64,000 bases of DNA from Symbiodinium sp. CCMP2592. Its lineage: Eukaryota > Sar > Dinophyceae > Suessiales > Symbiodiniaceae. The stretch spans positions 715,864 through 779,863 of the forward strand of contig CAJNDT010000335.1 of assembly GCA_905221615.1 (NCBI GenBank). Direction: 5' to 3'. A model generated the notes under the pieces. The model saw only the letters and a list, made by a program, of their open reading frames with translations. It was not told the origin of the DNA and did not search any database. The translations under genes and the position numbers were made by a program. Shown piece by piece: positions 62,030-64,000 of the stretch (position 1 is its first letter; each line of letters opens with the position of its first letter).

Positions 62030-62620
62030 GGTTGAAGGGCTTGTAGAGATTATAGGGCTTATAGAGTCCCAGGTTGAGGGTTTAGGGTCACCACGGGGTA
62101 TGGGGCTTTTAGGGCTTGAGGTTTCGGGCTTAGGATTTTATTTTGGTTCAGGGTTTCGAGGTGGTTTGAGGTTTCGGATTTCGGGCTTGGGGTGTGCTTA
62201 ACCGCAGTGAACATCAACAAAAACTGCAAATTCAAAAAACCTGCCTCAACAACTTACCTTTTTAAGGACCTATATAAGGACATCACGGTACGGAGCCCTA
62301 AACAGTCAGGCTCTTCAGGGTCGGGAAGACCATAGCCATAATCTCCAGGGCCTTGCGCTGCGCCGCTTCCCGGTACCTGAGCCGATGAGGCACAAACCCT
62401 GAACCCGAAAAAACTCTAAATGAGGAAACTAAGAGCGAGTGGGAAGAGTAGTATGTAGCCAGCAGGTACGGCTGAGGTTAGCTGATGGGCGGCTGGCGAG
62501 CTAGAAGCTTGACGTTTCAGGTTTCGGGTTTGGGTGTCATTAGGGTTTGGGGTTGAGGTTTGAGCGAAAGCTGCAGCACACTCTCCTTAACCGCTACGCA
62601 GAAAACTAGTAAACAACCAC
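62030..62620. other. G-sense degenerate heptads, then mixed DNA
   Basis: GAGGTTTCGGGC, GTTCAGGGTTTCGAGG words to 62190. 62255-62290 (AACTTACCTTTTTAAGGACC, TATATAAGGACATC) is a fragment like family I. No gene. Confidence 0.5.
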
Positions 62621-62626
62621 AGCGCC

Positions 62627-62828
62627 CCAAACCCTAAGCCCTAAACCCTAAGCACAAAGCCCTAAACCCTAAACCCTAAGCCCTAAACCCTAAACCCTAA
62701 ACCCAAAGCCCTGAACCCTAAACCTAAAGCCCTAATTAAACCCTAAACCCCAAGCCCAAATCCCCGAGGCCTAAACCCTAAGCCCCAAACCCTAAACCCC
62801 TAACCTAAACCCTAAACCCTAAACCCCC
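62627..62828 (-). repeat. CCCTAAA/CCCTAAG array, one of the longest
   Basis: About 27 heptad-like units over 200 bp: CCCTAAGCCCTAAACCCTAA with CACAAAGC and CCTAATTAAAC interruptions. C-rich strand is plus. Confidence 0.95.
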
Positions 62829-62917
62829 AAGCACAATGTCCCAGGCACATCTGTGTGCGCCGGGCATCTTCGACGGTGCGTGAACCACTCCAAAGGTCCA
62901 GAGCCCAGTGGCCTCTG

Positions 62918-63006
62918 GGGTTCCTTTAAGGGTTCATGTTAAGGGGGTCTCTGAGGATTACTATCAATGGGGGTTCCTTTCAAAAGGGCCGATTATGGGA
63001 TTTAGT
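62918..63006 (+). mobile_element. Family A left extension
   Basis: GGGGTTCCTTTAAGGGTTC, GGGGGTCTCTGAGGATTACT, GGGGGTTCCTTTCAAAAGGG, GGGATTTAGTATA in the same order as 8963-9082, joined directly to the next element. Confidence 0.65.
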
Positions 63007-63108
63007 ATATGGGCTTGTCAATACTATTTCGGGGGGGGTCCTTTTCGTTTATGTTGTATAATGTATAATCGGCCCCCAACCCCTATTCTAATTATTCAGG
63101 CCCCTATA
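63007..63108 (-). mobile_element. MITE-like element, family A (102 bp), reverse core
   Basis: TATATGGGCTTGTCAATACT, ATTTCGGGGGGGGTCC, TATAATCGGCCCCCAACCCC, TATTCTAATTATTCAGGCCCC, TATA. Core orientation is opposite to the copy at 9083, though the same extension precedes both. Confidence 0.88.
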
Positions 63109-63603
63109 GTACGCTTGTCTTTGGAAGGATTTCCTCTTTTCTTCACATACTCCTGTGGTCGATGGTGCTTGTTGTTGTTGCTGCTGCTTCGACATAATTC
63201 ACCGGTTTTGCTCATATTGTACTTTGGGTTGTTGGTTTTATGATGGGGTCAGGGCTCGAAAGCTCTGTGGCCTTTTGCTGCTGGTGTTAAAAGGGCCAAG
63301 ACGGCTGTACAGTTTATAGTTTCGGGCTGGTTTGCTAGTTCCAGCTCCGTAAAGATTAGGATATTGGGGTGCGGCGCTTAGGATCTAGGCATCAACAAAG
63401 GTTCAGGTTTAGGACTTAAGAGACAGGCGTTCGATCCTTCGGCTGCCCTTCATTGATTACTACAAAAATTCTAAACCCTGAAACCCAGAAACTCAAAACT
63501 CTAGAACCGGGAAGTCCCAAGGAACCCTCAACCTTATGGAACCTTTACAGAGCTTGAACCCAGACAGCCGATTCCTCGATACCTGAATCCTCGATACCTT
63601 AAA
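63109..63603. other. Complex sequence; no supported gene
   Basis: GTTGTTGTTGCTGCTGCTTC trinucleotide patch at about 63170. The 111-residue plus frame 62908-63243 runs through the family A element, so it is not a native gene. Confidence 0.4.
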
Positions 63604-63672
63604 TGCTACAGGGTTTAGGGTTTACTTTGGGGCTTGGGGCTTAGGGCTTATAGAGTTTAGGGTTAAGGGTTC
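63604..63672 (+). repeat. Degenerate TTTAGGG array
   Basis: TACAGGGTTTAGGGTTTAC, GGGGCTTGGGGCTTAGGGC, GAGTTTAGGGTTAAGGGTTC. Confidence 0.85.
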
Positions 63673-64000
63673 AGGGGTCCAGAGTCCCCTGCTCTGCAAC
63701 TACCTCTTTCGGGCTTTAGAAAACAGAGTGCCCTCCTAGGTCCCCAGACTAGACCTTACCAAAAAGAGATGCTGAGGCTTGACATTTTTGCCACCGGCTA
63801 GAACCTAACCCAAGAACCTAAACCAACCCTAAATCCTAAACCTTAATCGAAACCCCAAACCCTTCTTTGCCACGGGGCTTCGGAGCATTCGGCAGCTCGC
63901 TGCTGCGTCGCTTGGTACGAGGATGGTTAGCACCTCGAGGATTGGACTCACAGGGTCTATGTTTAGGGCTGAGTGCCGAGAGTGTAGGGCTTGGGGCTCA
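63673..64000. other. Mixed sequence to right edge
   Basis: CCCTAAATCCTAAACC words at 63824-63860, G-sense words at 63958-63985. No gene seen. Confidence 0.5.

Noticed and set aside
62627-62828. True chromosome end
   Set aside because: The array is degenerate, only 200 bp long, and flanked on both sides by non-telomeric DNA; it is interstitial.

Overview
The window looks like a gene-poor, repeat-dominated stretch of a nuclear eukaryotic genome. Its dominant theme is the heptamer TTTAGGG/CCCTAAA and its decayed variants, which recur from about 5.5 kb to the right edge. TTTAGGG is the telomere repeat of plants, many algae, dinoflagellates, chromerids and coccidian apicomplexans. Coccidia of the Eimeria type are also known for interstitial AAACCCT repeats, so a coccidian or related alveolate fits, but no gene here is clear enough to fix the organism. 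I saw no bacterial operon structure, rRNA, tRNA, CRISPR array or recognisable conserved protein.

Layout. Bases 1-690 are an AT-rich tandem repeat. Bases 701-5329 hold a large tandem repeat (two full units of about 2.0 and 1.74 kb plus a truncated third) full of (GA)n tracts. It ends abruptly at about 5329. From there to 64000 the sequence is a mosaic of three things. The first is telomere-like arrays, mostly degenerate, that repeatedly switch strand. The second is microsatellites: CT, TA, GATA-type, TATACA, AAT and degenerate trinucleotides. The third is many short elements, most of them about 90-140 bp, with terminal inverted repeats, which I read as MITE-like non-autonomous transposons. I sort these by eye into about fifteen families (A to Q below, plus unnamed inverted repeats); family A has about ten copies. 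A few islands without heptads (about 12.34-12.90, 26.6-27.35, 49.56-50.1, 52.4-53.6 and 55.6-56.0 kb) could hold exons or old transposon remnants. The best is 52.4-53.6 kb, where the minus strand carries a 133-residue, basic, Ala/Arg/Lys-rich frame.

No genes can be shown to work together here. The unifying story is structural: telomere-like repeats and size-constrained hairpin elements building heterochromatin-like or subtelomere-like DNA. Almost all longer open frames are by-products of stop-free repeats, such as (GA)n giving Ser-Leu or Glu-Arg and heptads giving Gly-Phe-Arg-Val. All repeat-family assignments were made by reading, not by alignment, and element edges are good to a few bases at best.
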